A DNA stretch of 64,000 nucleotides from Cocos nucifera (taxonomy: Eukaryota; Streptophyta; Magnoliopsida; Arecales; Arecaceae): positions 62,001 through 126,000 of the forward strand of contig QRFJ01000764.1 in the NCBI GenBank assembly GCA_006176705.1. The letters are read 5' to 3'. Position 1 is the first letter of the stretch. Each line of letters starts with the position of its first letter. The notes below the pieces were generated by a model. The model did no database searches and was not told where the DNA came from. It saw nothing but the letters and a program-made list of their open reading frames with translations. A program made the position numbers and the translations under genes. Of the stretch, positions 44,411-56,918 are shown piece by piece.

Positions 44411-46431
44411 TGTTAGATATATGTGCCCTAGAAGCCGGAAATTGGCTGACACTTGTAATACACTTCTAGGGGCAAAATTATAATTTTGACCTATAAATCA
44501 ATAAAATGGATTAGTTTTCTATCACATAATGTGTATTTAGTGTCTGTGATACATCTTTTGAGTTAATGATAATGATAATTCATATTTTCGAAGAGTTGAA
44601 AAATTTAAGACATGAATAGTTCATTTATTAACTCATAAAATGCTCCTGAACCATAGGATCATCCCATGAGGATGGTGAATTGATCCAGAAGGTTAGTGTA
44701 CAATCGCTTCTTCTTTAGTAGATGAGTCTTGAAGTCTATGGTGTGGAAGACACCGGAGTGAGAGTACTAGATGCTCATTAGAGAATGAGGGCACTGAGTA
44801 TGACCACCTCGAGCAGTCATAAGGAAGTCTACCTTCTCATCGATGACTGACTCAAAGCTGCAGTAGTGTGTCTGGTTCTTTGACCTGAGGTGCACCGACA
44901 GTTTACTTTGAGGGTGTTATAGTTTGACTATAGTATGACTCGGTCTCCTAGCTATTTGGAATCCTGAGGTGTATGTTGGCTATAACATGTTCATTGTAGG
45001 AACTGGATAGCATCAAGATGGAATCTATCTACCTCGGTGGTAGAGGAGCAGCCCTATGATGATCATGAGAATCAAGTCTAGAAGCCCATGGCCATGGCAA
45101 AGTGAAATAACAGAAAAAGTTTCTATTTAGGTTTTCACATCAGAATTGAATCGAATGATTACATCATATGACAGAAACCAGGGTTTGACAAATTCACCTT
45201 AACCCTAATCTGATCGGAGCTCAAGATAAAAGAACTTAATCGTATAGGTAGCTGCACCAAGAGGTTTGCATTTGGCTCTGATGGGTTGCCTCCATATACT
45301 GCTAGGTGTCACTGGTGGATTTTGGGAGCAATTAGAATAATTTAGATGATCGATCATTCCAACTGTTCGAATCAGAAGACCATAAGTCCATAGATGATCG
45401 ATCATTCCACCATATATTGTCTTATTTTGTAAAACAATACCTGCAATTTTTGGTCACTTAACATTTCTCATCCTTTGACTTTGGTCAAAAGTTAACCTTT
45501 GACTGATCAAATGTTGACCATTGACACTTTGACTTATGTCCACATGTCATGCACCTATTAGAGAGCTGGTGGGGGCTTATCCCCCTGCTAGAAGCTGGCA
45601 AGGAGGAGGGTGCATGCTAAGGGTGGCGTGCGCCCAAGCAGGAGGCGCCCAGGAGTCCCTATTGGATAGGGACTCCATCTTCTTTTTGGATTTCGATTAG
45701 AATCCTCCTAAGAACCAACATTGACTTGTCTTAGGCACCATCTAAAGATGAATCTAAGGGACTCTATTCCCATCAATCAGATTTAGATCTGATTTCACAA
45801 AGGGTTGTGATTGGTTGGGATGAAGAGGAGTTGGATCATGCATAGTCCATAAATAAGACCCTGCACCCAACTCAAGAAAAATAATGAGAGAACACAATTT
45901 CCACACCCCAAGGCTGCCTCTCTCTTCCTCCTCCATGCCAAGTCCATCTTCTCCCTCTCCTCTCCATGCCCATAGAAGTTTGGGTTCTCAGTTGGTGCAA
46001 TCCAAATGAGAGAAAGGCGATAGAAAGCTAGAAGGCTGCACTACTGCAATGGACAACTGTTGATCTTCGAAAGATATTTTGAAGATCCTCCAAATCAGAT
46101 TCAGATCTGATTTTTGGAGACATGATAGAGAAGAAGAGGATCTCCAGATCTAGCCCAAGTAGATATCGGTAGAGGTCAGGCACTTGCGTGGCTAGATCCA
46201 GAACCTTCTACTTCTTACAGGATCATCAACGGATAATTGGATTACCCTACATCGAGGTAAATTAAATTAAATTAAATTTATCTATATTTTATTTTAATTT
46301 TTAAAATAATAAAAATTAGATCTGAAATATCTCAGATCTGATTTGGATCAAAGAGAAATATTTTTGAAATATATCTCTTGATCCAATCAAATCTGAATGA
46401 ATCTGGTCCGAAAAATCAGGATTTTTCTTCA
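44411..46431 (+). repeat. 3' LTR of A2, with an internal deletion and filler
   Basis: A 2021-bp LTR starts TGTTAGATATATGTGCCC and ends TTTTTCTTCA. It lacks about 300 bp present in the 5' LTR. At 45370-45420 the text after CAGAAG is a second GATCGATCATTCCA block and then GTCTTATTTT. The remainder aligns with the 5' LTR, including hairpin and TATA box. Confidence 0.92.
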
Positions 46432-46860
46432 TTTCCGATTAAGGTATTCACATCCTCGATCTGATCGAAGAACCTTAATGGATTTTCCAATTTACTTTTC
46501 TACTTCATGTCTGAATTCTTTGAACTTTTCAAAAGCTTCAGACTTGTGTCTCATAAGATACACATATCCATATCTAGGAAAATCATCTGTAAAGGTTATG
46601 AAGTAGACAAAGTTGCCTCTAGCCGGCACATCAAATGGGCCGCACACATCAGTATGTACTAAGGCAAGAAGATCCATGCCCCTTTTCCCATATCCTACAA
46701 AAGGAAGCTTAGTCATTTTGCCATGAAGACAGGATTCACAAATTGGATATGACTCAAAAGTCAACGGACTCAATAGCTCAATTTTCTCCAATTTGTTAAC
46801 CCTATCTTCTGCTATATGATCTAGTCTTAGGTGCCATAGATACCTACCATTTGGACTATT
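46432..46860 (-). pseudogene. A1 integrase N-terminal half
   Basis: The frame 46492-46791 on the minus strand has CESCLHGKMTKLPF (HHCC domain), HTDVCGPF and FTDDFPRYGY, and ends at a stop after FKEFRHEVEK. The HHCC histidines lie just upstream at 46795-46850. It matches 39590-39950 of A2. A2 inserted a few codons further on. Confidence 0.88.
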
Positions 46861-46866
46861 CCTAGG

Positions 46867-47256
46867 TCATTTCATAGTATTCACATTTTGCTCGATGTTA
46901 AAAATAGATACATCAATATATAACTGATAAAGACCGTTAATAAGAAAACCACTTATAATTTTATTTTTTTCATAAAGAATATTACAAAGGTCCTTAAGAA
47001 AACTAATTACATAGCCTTCTAATGCAAGGCAAGAAATAGAAATCAAATTCCTACTTGCTGCAGGCACATAATAACAGTCTTTTAACACTAAGTCTAAACC
47101 AGATGGTTGTTGAAGAGGGTATGTTCCCATGGCCACGACAGCAACTCTTGCTCCATTTTTGACGTGCAGGATCATCTCACAATCCCTCAGCCTTCTGCTA
47201 TCCTCAAGATCCTGCATAGAAGTGCACAAGTGAGCACTAAAACCAGAGTTAAGCAT
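46867..47256 (-). pseudogene. A1 protease region
   Basis: The 129-codon frame starts at the protease active site, but reads LNSGFSAHLC where A2 has LDSGSSAHLC. The catalytic aspartate is therefore asparagine, which would abolish activity. The rest follows A2 closely, for example LKDCYYVPAASRNLIS. It ends near the junction to the HHCC domain. Confidence 0.88.
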
Positions 47257-47259
47257 CTA

Positions 47260-48180
47260 ACTGGATGCAGAAGAAACCATAAGGTTAGACTCAATAATGA
47301 GCATACCTTCAGAAGGACCTGCCTCCTTATTCTTTAGGATGGGCAGGTATGTTGGGCAGTTCCACTTTTAGTGGCCGTTATTATTGCAATGGAAACACTT
47401 TCCTTTGTCAGTGTCCTTTTTCAGCTTTCCTTTTTCTTCTTTCCTCCTTCCATCTTCTGCTTTTTTGTAGACTTATTCTTCTTTCCAAAAAACTTTCTCT
47501 TGGAAGAAGTTCGTTCCATAGCAAGCACTGAGCCTTTAGAATCTTTTACGAAAAGCTCAGCGGTAACCAGTATGTTCATAAGTTTGGCCAAAAAATTTTG
47601 AAGTTTATGCATATGGTAGTTCATGATGAACTGCCCATACGCATCAATCAAGGATTGCAAAATTGTATCATTATGCAAATCCAAGTCCAACCCCACTCCG
47701 AGCTTCTCAAGCTCTTTCAAGTCCTTGATCATCATCAGACAATGATCTTGGACTGACTGTCCATCAAGCATCTTAGCCTTGAATAGTTATTTAGTGACTT
47801 GATACTTGGCAGCACGACTCTGTTCACCAAACATCTCTTTTAGGTGAGCCAACATTTGGCAAGCAGTCCTGATATCTTCATGTTGGTACTGAAGTTCATC
47901 AGACATCGAGCCCAACATGTAGTATCTGGCCTTGTTATCATTGTCTATCCACTTATCCAGGGACGCTCTCTGCTCAGTGGATGGACGAGCTGGTAAGGTG
48001 GGAGGATCCTGGTCCAATACATGAGTTAACTTCTCGAAATCCAAAATGATTTTGAAGTTTTAGAGCCAATCCATGTAATTTGGTCTGGTCAGTCTATGGG
48101 TGTCCAGAATTTGTGCTAATGAATTTGATGCAGATATTTTCCTATAGAGAGTCAAAGTTTCTAGTTAGATATTGTAATTA
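47260..48180 (-). pseudogene. A1 gag
   Basis: The minus-strand frames 47787-48044 (LTHVLDQDPPTLPA, then MLGSMSDELQ) and 47421-47771 (VQDHCLMMIKDLKELEKLG) together cover gag. The zinc knuckle at about 47340-47400 contains a stop (HCNNNGH, then TAA). A further stop lies near 48060 in the N-terminal part. As in A2, no ATG stands at the start of the recognisable frame near 48160. Confidence 0.85.
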
Positions 48181-49993
48181 AGGCTTAACCAATTTATTTA
48201 AAAATTTTATTTTTAAATAAATTAGCTCTCACTATTTTCTTGGATCCCTACACTTCCTCTATAGAGATGCAAAAATCTCTATGATTATTGATTTCTAATG
48301 GATGGTGCAGTCCCATCGACTTACTCATCACCTCACCTAATAGTTATTAGTGATGGGTTAGTTGATGAGTGAACAACTCTTATTCAATGATCCTCTAATC
48401 ATGATGCACCCAAACTTGGTCTCTAATTCATGAATCTCACCGTACCTAGAATATTGATCCACTTCTTAGTCAAGTTAGACCCACCATTTGCACAGATTGG
48501 ATTCCTAATTGAGTCTCTCACTGTATCCAAAATATTGAGCCCAATCCATCCTCCAACCCATAGCATCCAATGCCTAATAGACATGGTTAAGTCTTTTCGG
48601 TGCAACTGAGCCACTGTATCCAATCGAGATCAATCAACCCTGAGAAGGGCCCACACACTATAATGGTGGAAGACCTTAGACTTAATATTTTCTTAGGAAT
48701 ATTTAATTTAGGTCTCATTAAACTAGACTTGACATAGTCACAACCATTATGACTAACCTAGTGGCTTAGGTTAGCTCAGATTATTGATCATCTCAGATCA
48801 AAACTGAGCCAACAAACATGGCTAGGTAAGTGAGACTATTGGAAGGGATATGTCATTAACTCGACAAGAATGCATTCGAGTCGAGTAGCTCCCAATTAAA
48901 AATTAGTCGATCGTATTTGCCAAACTTATCTTAGACACCAAATTGTTGAGCTAGAACTAATCGGGTTAGCCAACAATCTAGACTCTAACCACTGAGCCTA
49001 ATTAGGCCTTAGCTTAATCGATCACTCACGTGACTCAATCTTGACCCAGACTTAATCCTATTAGGTTGGTCAATTTAAGCACTGTTGATCCCATCTAACC
49101 AACTCTTGATTCGATTTGATCAACCACTTAGACCTAATTGAGCTACCCAAGCCCGAATCCAATTTTATGAACATGTCTTAGATCTAAAAATTCTTAATTT
49201 TAGATCTAATATATTTCATAAACTTAATTCTTAATTAAGTTTAAGGTTCATAAATAAAATATGTAAATAAGATCCTAGGGTTTCAGGATCTAGGGTTTTG
49301 CAGAAAATAAGTTTTCAATTTTTGATTAAGGACGAATGCGCAGTACCCCTACACATCATAAGAACACCCCATCGAATGAGAGGAGAGGGTCTTTAAACCC
49401 TACTTTGTTCTTATGATTGGACGGCCAAGGAGAATGCCTTAATCAAAAATACAACTAATCTACAAAACTAATTAGATCTAAGCATATATCTCATATAAAA
49501 ATTTGATCTAATTAAAACATATTTTGCATACATCTCATATCATATCATGCATATTTTTTAGATCTAAATTATCTCATAATCATCTAAAAAATTAAATTTA
49601 AATTTGATCACATCAAATAAAATTTAATCTAGATCCTTTTGCAGAACTATTCTACAACTAGTCTAAACATGCAACTATCATATCTCATATGAACAAATTA
49701 AATTTAATTTATTTTCTATTTTTAGATATGATTATAACATTTATAAGATCAAAAAATAGTAAATAAATAGATCTTAAAATTATATTTAATTAAATAAAAA
49801 TTATGATTATACTAGACTACACATAGAATAATTCTATTCCTAGTCTAGTTATGTATCTCATACATTTTAGATCTAGATTAATTAATTTTTAATTTTTTAA
49901 TTTTTTAATTTTAAATCTAATCATATCTCATGTGATATTTGAAATTACTAATTTATCAAATTAAATCAGATCTAAATAAATTTTATACAACCT
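48181..49993 (-). other. Long untranslated leader of A1
   Basis: This is the equivalent of 29097-30925 in A2 and is co-linear with it. The donor-like motif has decayed to AAGATAAGT (near 48924-48934 in reverse). The two-stem structure at 49322-49446 is intact. No gene is recognised. Confidence 0.78.
49322..49446 (-). other. Two-stem leader structure (A1)
   Basis: The outer arms TTGATTAAGG (49322-49331) and CCTTAATCAA (49437-49446) and the inner arms ATCATAAGAA (49355-49364) and TTCTTATGAT (49408-49417) pair perfectly. The outermost pair is T-A here and C-G in A2. Confidence 0.8.
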
Positions 49994-50006
49994 GGCTCTA
50001 ATACCA
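49994..50006 (-). other. Primer binding site of A1
   Basis: On the minus strand it reads TGGTATTAGAGCC, one mismatch from the A2 site and two bases from the LTR. Confidence 0.9.
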
Positions 50007-50008
50007 GT

Positions 50009-52283
50009 TGAAGGAAAAATTAGATTTTTCGGATCAGGTTCGTTCAAATCTAATTGGATCGAGAGGCATATTTTAAAAATTTTATCTTAGATCCAAATTA
50101 GATCTGATACTTTTTAGATCTAATTTTATGATCTAATAAATAAAAAAATTAAATTAAATTAAATCTAAATTAATATTACCTTGTTTGCTGGGTAATCCGA
50201 TTATTCTTTGATGATCCTGCTGATTGCCTGAGGTTCTGGATCTAGCCACGCAAGCCCCTGGGCTCTATTGATATTCACTCAGGCTAGATCTAGAGATCTT
50301 CTTCTTCTTTATCATATCTCAAAAAATTAGATCTAGATCTGATTTGGAGGATCTTCGAAACTCCTTTCGAAGATCTGCTATCGTCTCTGCAGTAGTGCTG
50401 CCTTCTTCCTTTTCTCTTTAGCCTTTCCTTGCTTGGATCACACCAAACTAAAGCCCAACTTCCCTTGGGTGTGGAGAGGAGAGAGAAGATTAGAAGATGG
50501 CATGGAGGAGGAAGAGGGACAGCCTTGAGGCATGGCTAGGAAAAGCTCTCTTAAAGTGGGGCACCGATAGGGTTTATTTACAGACCCTGCTGCGCCATGC
50601 AGTGCCACATCATCCCGATCAATCATGCTGCTTCGTGCAATCAGATCTAAATTTGATTGGTGGAATGACATCACCTGATCTAATCAGATGAGAGCCCCAC
50701 TAATTCATCCTTAGATGGTGCCTAAGATTGGTCAAAGTCTATGGCTAGGGGTCATCTAAGTTGAATCCAAGAAGCAACCTAGAGTCCCATCCGCATGGGA
50801 CTCCAGACGTCCCTATCCATGGGCACATGCCATCCTAGGCATGCACCCCCTTCTTTCGAAAATTCAGTAAGAGGACAAGCCCCTATCTACTCTCGAATAA
50901 GTGCATGACACATGGAAAGATGTCCAAGGGTCAAAGGTCAATGTTTGACCAAAGTCAAAGGATAAGAATTAGAAGGTGACGGAAAATGGTATGTGTTGTC
51001 TCAAATTTATCTCATAAATTAAGATAATCCTTTTTCAATCTGGACAAGCTCTAGTCTGATCAGGTAAAGGTATCGAGTGAGTAAAAATATATTTGGCTCA
51101 GTCGAGACAACTTTTAATGATAATAGAAGGAGAACATTAGGTTCAATCGTGTGCTAGCATGATTTCCTTGAACCTAATTGAATCTAATTCAAATCAATTG
51201 AACTGGGTTAGTCCAATTGATGATATCTAGATCCAAACCCTTGTTTGTGTGACCCAGTTAGATTCAGTTCTGTATGATAATGAAATATGTCATGATCTCT
51301 ATCATCGACATCATCGAAACTCCTTTCGATGGATCAGAACTCTTCTTATTCAGACAACTAGAATGGTCGATCATCTAAATCATTCTAATTGCTCCCAAAA
51401 TCCATCAGTGACACCTAGCAATATATGGTGGCAACCCATCAAAACTAAAAATGATCCTCTTGGTGCAGCTACCTGTGTGATTAAATTCTTCTATCTTGAG
51501 CCCTGATCAGATTAGGGTTAAGGTAAACTCGTCAAACCCTAATTTTTATCATATGATTTAATCATTCGATTCAAGTTCGATGTGAAAATCTTAATAGAAA
51601 CTCTTTCTATTATTTCACTCTCTACCATGGCCATGAGCTTATGGACTTGATTCTCATGATCATCATAGGACTGCTACTCATCCATCGAGGTAGATAGATT
51701 CCATCTTGATACAATCCAATTCCTATAATGAACATGCGATAGCCAACATACACCTCAGGGTTCCGAATGGCTAGGAGACCGAGTCATACTATAGTCAAAC
51801 TACAACACCCTCAAGGTGAACTATTGATGCACCTTAGGTCAAAGAATCAAATGCATCACTGCAGCTTCGAGTCAGTCATCGACGAGAAGGTAGACTTTCT
51901 TATGACTACTCGAGATGGTCACGCTCAGTGCCCTTGTTCTCTAACGAGTATTTGTACTCTCACTTCAATATCTCTACATCATAGACTCAACACTTATCTA
52001 CTATGAAGAAGCGATTGTATACTAACCTTCTAGATTAATCACCATCCTCATGATGATCCTACGGTTAGTAGCCTTTTGTGAGTTAATAAATGAAAATTCA
52101 TGTCTTAAATTTTCAACTCTTGAAAATATGAATTATCATTACCATTAACTCAAGGGATGTATCATAAACACTAAATATACATTTATGATAGAAAATAATA
52201 TATTTTATTATTTATAGTCAAAATTATAATTTTGCTCCTAGAAGTGTATTACAAGTGTCAGCCTAGGGTACATATATCTAACA
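50009..52283 (-). repeat. 5' LTR of A1
   Basis: A 2275-bp LTR starts TGAAGGAAAAATTAG and ends ACATATATCTAACA, followed by the target duplication ATCCA. It resembles 22259-24547 more than other A LTRs. A short segment near the right end (before CCTAGGGTACATAT) is missing relative to other copies. Confidence 0.94.
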
Positions 52284-52288
52284 ATCCA

Positions 52289-53995
52289 AACATGGAAAGT
52301 TGTTGGGGCACCCAACTCTTGGGCACCTCCTCCATAATTATTGGCATGGACCAGCAAGGGAGGGTGCACAAATAGAAGATTATTTTCATGGAATAAGAGA
52401 AGAATTAATTAAAAGAGGGAGCGGCACTCAAGAAAAGGTGTTTTGGTCTACAAGGATTCTATCTCATAGAATCCTAAGCAAAACTAACTCCTCTTTTGAC
52501 TTGGTCTTCCAACAAATTGCCTTATGAGAAAAGGAGGAGAGAAAGAGGGTGTGAGAAACCATGGGAGTGGCAGTTTTTCACGTAACAAATAAAACAAAAA
52601 GGGCATGCGGCATGAGGATTAAGTGGCGCAAGTGATAAGGAGTCCTAGTCACACTAGGACTCCTGTTTTGACTTGGTCAAATAAGACCTTTTAACCAAAC
52701 AAAATCAAGATTAAACCAACCCAATTAAATAAGGCCCCAACCCATTTAAGAACTTAATTAAATTAGATTTAATTTTAATTTATTTTTTATTCAAATTAAT
52801 AAATTGGGTTAATCCAAGTTCTAGTTAGACTAAAACTAGTTCTTCCTTGCACTTGGCTTATTCAATAAACCAATTGGACTTGATCCAATCAAGCCCAACT
52901 CAAATCTAATTAAATTATATTTAATTAGACTTAATTTTAGTCTATTGGCTTAATTAAATTAAATGAATTAGCAATCAAATTGCTAATCGATCCTTCTGCA
53001 ACACTTGCACTAGATTAAACACCAATCTTATTGATTGTTTAACCCTAGAATGATTCTTAATCATTGATCAACCATCCGATCAGATCATAAGCTCTAATGT
53101 GTGTGACCTCATAGGTTCAAACCTAAGTTGGTAGCATGGGAATAAACTTTTGTACCAATCGAAGTAACCATCTAGCAATGATACTTAATGACCGGATAGG
53201 TCGAAGGTGTAGAACAGCATCCTTAGAACCCGTGCGGATATAGTTTCCATATAATTCATATCTTTGACCACAATGCTCGTAGGATACCTCAGAGTTCAAC
53301 TATCAACTTTGATCAAGTTGTCCACATTGTATTTCAAAATATCAAATCCATTTGATGGATTATCCTGACCAAGGTTTTGCTATATTAAAATACAGTGATA
53401 CATTCTTCTCCAACTCTTGGAGTGGTCAATTCCATCTTGATCACACTCCAACTTTGCAAGTATTTGACTATGCCCAGAAGTCTTTCATTACTGAATTAAA
53501 AATTTAATTAGTCTGATACCAAAGCACAGTGAGTTGCTTGCAAGTCACTGAGGTGATCTCAAGTCTAAGGCATACTTATACCTATATCCCATTAGAGACA
53601 TTCCCGATAGCAGAATACTTTGGAGTTGATCACATTCAATGATGATGTACCCATACATCTCACTTGCATGCCATACTAATGTCTCCATACTCCTTGGTTA
53701 AGAGGATAACCAACCTATATGGCATATAGCGACCTATGCTCGATAGACGCTGTTGTCCTAATTAACAGCCTATCTTTTGGTCGTGAACAAATTTAGGACT
53801 AATCAATAAATTCTCTCTTTATCGAAACTAAAAAGTCCTAAGGACTTCATCACAACAATGGAGTTCATTAGAAGATATAAACTTATGATGAAAAAGATGT
53901 CAAAATATTTTTATTAATTAATAAATTAACTATAATTATAAAATAGCTCAGCCGTCAACAAGCTGATGATTGACTTTGGGACATAATTTTCAACA
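52289..53995 (-). repeat. 3' LTR of C2, proximal part
   Basis: It continues 21480-22258 after A1 and matches 60385-62081 of the 5' LTR. It ends TTTTCAACA at 53995, beside the complement of a purine tract (ACTTTCACTT). The hairpin with loop GAG on the minus strand is at 52305-52329. Confidence 0.93.
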
Positions 53996-54122
53996 ACTTT
54001 CACTTATCCTAAAGCCACTCGACATAGTATCTAATACTCATCTTCGACTTATGGTTGACAAACTTCTTGATTACCAGGGCTTTAGTGAAGGGGTCAGCTA
54101 GGTTCTCCTTTCTGTCAATCTT

Positions 54123-54400
54123 CTAAAGGTCATCATCACCACAATCTATGATCTCATGGACCAAATGAAAGCGGCGTAGAATGTGCTTTGTCCACTGGTG
54201 TGCCTTCGATTTCTTTGCTTGAACTATGGCATTAGTGCTGTCGCAATAGAGTAGGACTGGACCATCAATGGAGGGTGCTACTCCAAGCTCGGTGATGAAC
54301 TTCCTCAGCCACGTAGCTTTCTTTGCTGAATCTAATGCTGCCATGTACTCTGCTATGCAAATAGAGTCAGCCACTATATGCTGCTTGAAATTTTTCTAGC
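54123..54400 (-). pseudogene. C2 RNase H
   Basis: The 83-codon frame carries AEYMAALDSAKKATWLRKF, LLYCDSTNAIVQAK and TKHILRRFHLVHEII, the usual copia RNase H C-terminal motifs. It stops soon after, at the position where the family normally continues to a PLTK-type end, and the rest (53996-54122) is out of frame. Confidence 0.88.
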
Positions 54401-55358
54401 AGATGGCTCCACTATTTAGAGTAAAGATATATCCCGACATACTTTTACTGTCATCATGATCAGATTGAAGCTGGAGTTTGTAAACCCCACAAGCTTTAGA
54501 TCTGACTCACCATAAACCAACCATTAGTCCTTAGTATTTCTCAAATACTTAAAGATGGTTTTAACCACCTTTCAGTGATTTTCTCTAGGGTCAGACGGGT
54601 ATCTACTCGTCACATACATGGAGAATCTTATGGTAGTCCTTCATGGAGAACTATGATGACAATCAAACTTTTATTCTTTATAGTGCAGGGATATCATTCC
54701 CAATTAAGAGAATATCATCCATATTCAAAATAGAAAATATCACTGCTGGACCATTTGCCCATTTGTAAATACAGGGTTCTTCTCCGTTCTTAATGAAACC
54801 ATACATTTTGATCACTTTATCAAAATGCATGTTCCAATTCTGAGATGCCTACTTCAATTTATAAATGGATCTCTGAAGCTTGCACACCTTGGACTCATCT
54901 ATGGATGTGAACTCTATAGGTTGTATCATATACGCCTATTCGGTCAACTCTCCATTTACAAAAGCTATCTTCACATCCATCTGCTAGATCTCATAGTCCA
55001 AATGGTCAGCAATGGCAAGCATGATCCAAATGGACTTGAGCATTACCACAGGAGAGAACGTCTTATCATAGTCAATACCATAACATTGACGATACCCCTT
55101 GGCAGCTAGATGGGCTTTATAGGTCTCCACCTTTTCATCTGTGCCCCTCTTCTTTTTGAAGACCCATTTACACCCAATGGATTTAACCCCTTCAGGTGGG
55201 TCAACTAATGTCCATACATCATTGAGCTTCATAAAATCCATTTTGGATCTCATGGCTTTTAGCCATTTCTTAAAGTCAAATCTCTGCATCTCATCCATAT
55301 AAGTGATCAGATCCTCATCGTTATCATCGAGTTCGATAGAATCACCATCCTGAACCAA
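54401..55358 (-). pseudogene. C2 reverse transcriptase
   Basis: The frame 54984-55358 gives the N-terminal part (WTLVDPPEG, IGCKWVFKKK, KTFSPVVMLKS, ending DHLDYEI). Downstream the frame is broken, but YGLKQ-like and catalytic regions can be seen. The catalytic box reads NMDDILLIGN (MDD codons at 54714-54722), so the tyrosine of YxDD is replaced while both aspartates remain. Other stops make it inactive in any case. Confidence 0.85.
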
Positions 55359-55419
55359 GAATCTATAGTATCTGTCCAGATGATGCAGTACTATACCAGA
55401 TCACCTTAGTGGTGCAGGT

Positions 55420-56102
55420 TCACTAGGCTTCGGAATGATCTGATCAAATCTGACTTAGGTTCAACATTCTGTATCGGACTTTATTCCTATTGAACTTCAT
55501 CAAGTTCAACCTTAGAGGCAACAGTTCCTTCACCAAGAAACTTCTTTTCCAAAAAAGTTGCCCTAAGACTGATGAACATCTTTCGTTCATTAGCATGGTA
55601 GAAATAATATCCTTTGATATCTTTTGGGTATCCTATGAATGTACACTTATCAAACTTAGGTCCAAGTTTGTCTGTAACTAATCATTTGATATAAGCCGAG
55701 CACCGCCAAACCCTAAGGTGTGAAAGTGCTGGCTTACAGGGTCCATATCTCATATGGGGTTTTAACTACAAACTTACTTGGAATCCTATTTAATAAATAA
55801 CAAGCTGATTCGACTGCATATCCCCAGAAGGATATCGACAAGCTGGCAAATTCCATCATGGATCGAACCATGTCTAACAAAGTTTGATTCCTCCTTTTAG
55901 ACATGCCATTATGCTGTGGTGTTCCTGGAGGAGTTCATTGAGAGAGAATTCCATTCTCTCCTAGATATGTGAGAAACTCATCAGAAAGGTATTCTCCTTC
56001 CCAATCAAATCAAAGAGTTTTAATACTCTTTCCAATTTATTTTTCTACATCACTTCGAAATTGTTTGAACATTTCAAAAGAATCCGACTTATGTTTCATC
56101 AA
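55420..56102 (-). pseudogene. C2 integrase C-terminal part and linker, broken
   Basis: The minus strand shows the end of integrase in pieces. One is a GTPQHNGMSKRRN-like segment near 55880-55930, and another a YLLNRIPSK-like segment near 55780-55800. The segment that ends integrase lies near 55560-55650. Stops separate all parts. Confidence 0.75.
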
Positions 56103-56507
56103 TTAGATATATCCATATCTAGATAGATCATCTGTGAAAGTGATGATGTAGACATATCCATCTCTAGCACTTGTGCTTATTGGTCCACATACATTAGTAT
56201 GTACTAGACCTAAGAGCTCATTGGCTCTCTCATCTTCTTCAAAAAAAGATGACTTGGTCATTTTACCAAGAAGATAGGACTCATAGGTTGGAAGTGATTT
56301 ACAATCATTGACTTCCAGGATTCCCTCTTGAGTCAACCTGTTTATCCTGTTCTTGTTTATATAACCTAGCCTATAGTACCATAAGTAGATATCTGATATG
56401 CTATCTAATCTAGGCTGCTTGTCAGTAGAATAGACTATATTAACAGGTTGTGATAACATATATACACCATTATTTAATTGTCCATAGAAAGTAATAACAC
56501 CATTCAT
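56103..56507 (-). pseudogene. C2 HHCC domain and integrase N-terminal part
   Basis: The 134-codon frame has LWYYRLGYINKNRINRL, where the family has LWH and LGH; both zinc-binding histidines are tyrosine. The cysteine pair reads YESYLLGK in place of CESCLLGK, so the zinc site is lost. The first catalytic aspartate motif reads HTNVCGP instead of HTDVCGP. FTDDLSRYGY is kept. The open frame survives although key residues are gone. Confidence 0.88.
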
Positions 56508-56522
56508 AATGATATTACAAAC

Positions 56523-56825
56523 TCATTTCTTTATTAAAATTTCATAATTGTTCATGACCAAAAGGCCTACAGAAATGATATTTAAAAAGAAACTAGGATA
56601 AAAATGACAATCACTAAGAACAATGGCATGAGATTCAAATACAAGTTTCAAAATTCCTAAAGCTAGAACTGGTCTTCCATCTCCAACGTTTAGGAATCTC
56701 TCATCTTGCTCGAATCTTCTACTGACCTGCAACCCCTGAAATGAATTAGAAATATGGTAAGGGCTATCAGTATCCAATACCCAGTCAATAATATCATAAA
56801 TAGAAAAATTGCAAGGAGTTATCAT
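56523..56825 (-). pseudogene. C2 protease
   Basis: The 100-codon frame contains WVLDTDSPYHISN, where the copia active site is usually DTGS. The glycine after the threonine is aspartate here. LNVGDGRPVLALGILKL and VLSDCHFYP follow, as in the C1 remnant near 18330-18400. Confidence 0.85.
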
Positions 56826-56918
56826 ATAAATACCTTATCTAGCAATAGCTTAGTTTTTTCTCTGCTTGTTCGAATCTAGAGAGGCAATGTACTGAGGATA
56901 GTTCCTCTTCTAGTGCTC

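Larger units (their letters stand above)
26795..46431 (+). mobile_element. Element A2: Ty1/copia retrotransposon on the plus strand
   Basis: The 5' LTR is 26795-29081 and the 3' LTR 44411-46431. The flanks TTTTC (26790-26794) and TTTCC (46432-46436) agree if one T of a homopolymer was lost. On both sides the A1 integrase is interrupted at the same codon region. Inside are primer site, leader, gag, protease, integrase, reverse transcriptase and RNase H. It also contains the 25-N gap, the inverted stretch 31975-38518 and a nested solo LTR. Without the inverted stretch and solo LTR it would be about 10-11 kb. Confidence 0.88.
22259..52283 (-). mobile_element. Element A1: Ty1/copia retrotransposon on the minus strand
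   Basis: The LTRs at 22259-24547 and 50009-52283 face the same way and are flanked by a perfect 5-bp duplication ATCCA (22254-22258 and 52284-52288). The primer site is 49994-50006. The gene order on the minus strand is gag, protease and integrase (48180 down to 46432), then the insertion A2, then integrase end, reverse transcriptase and RNase H (26794 down to 24548). Without A2 the element is about 10.4 kb. Confidence 0.95.
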
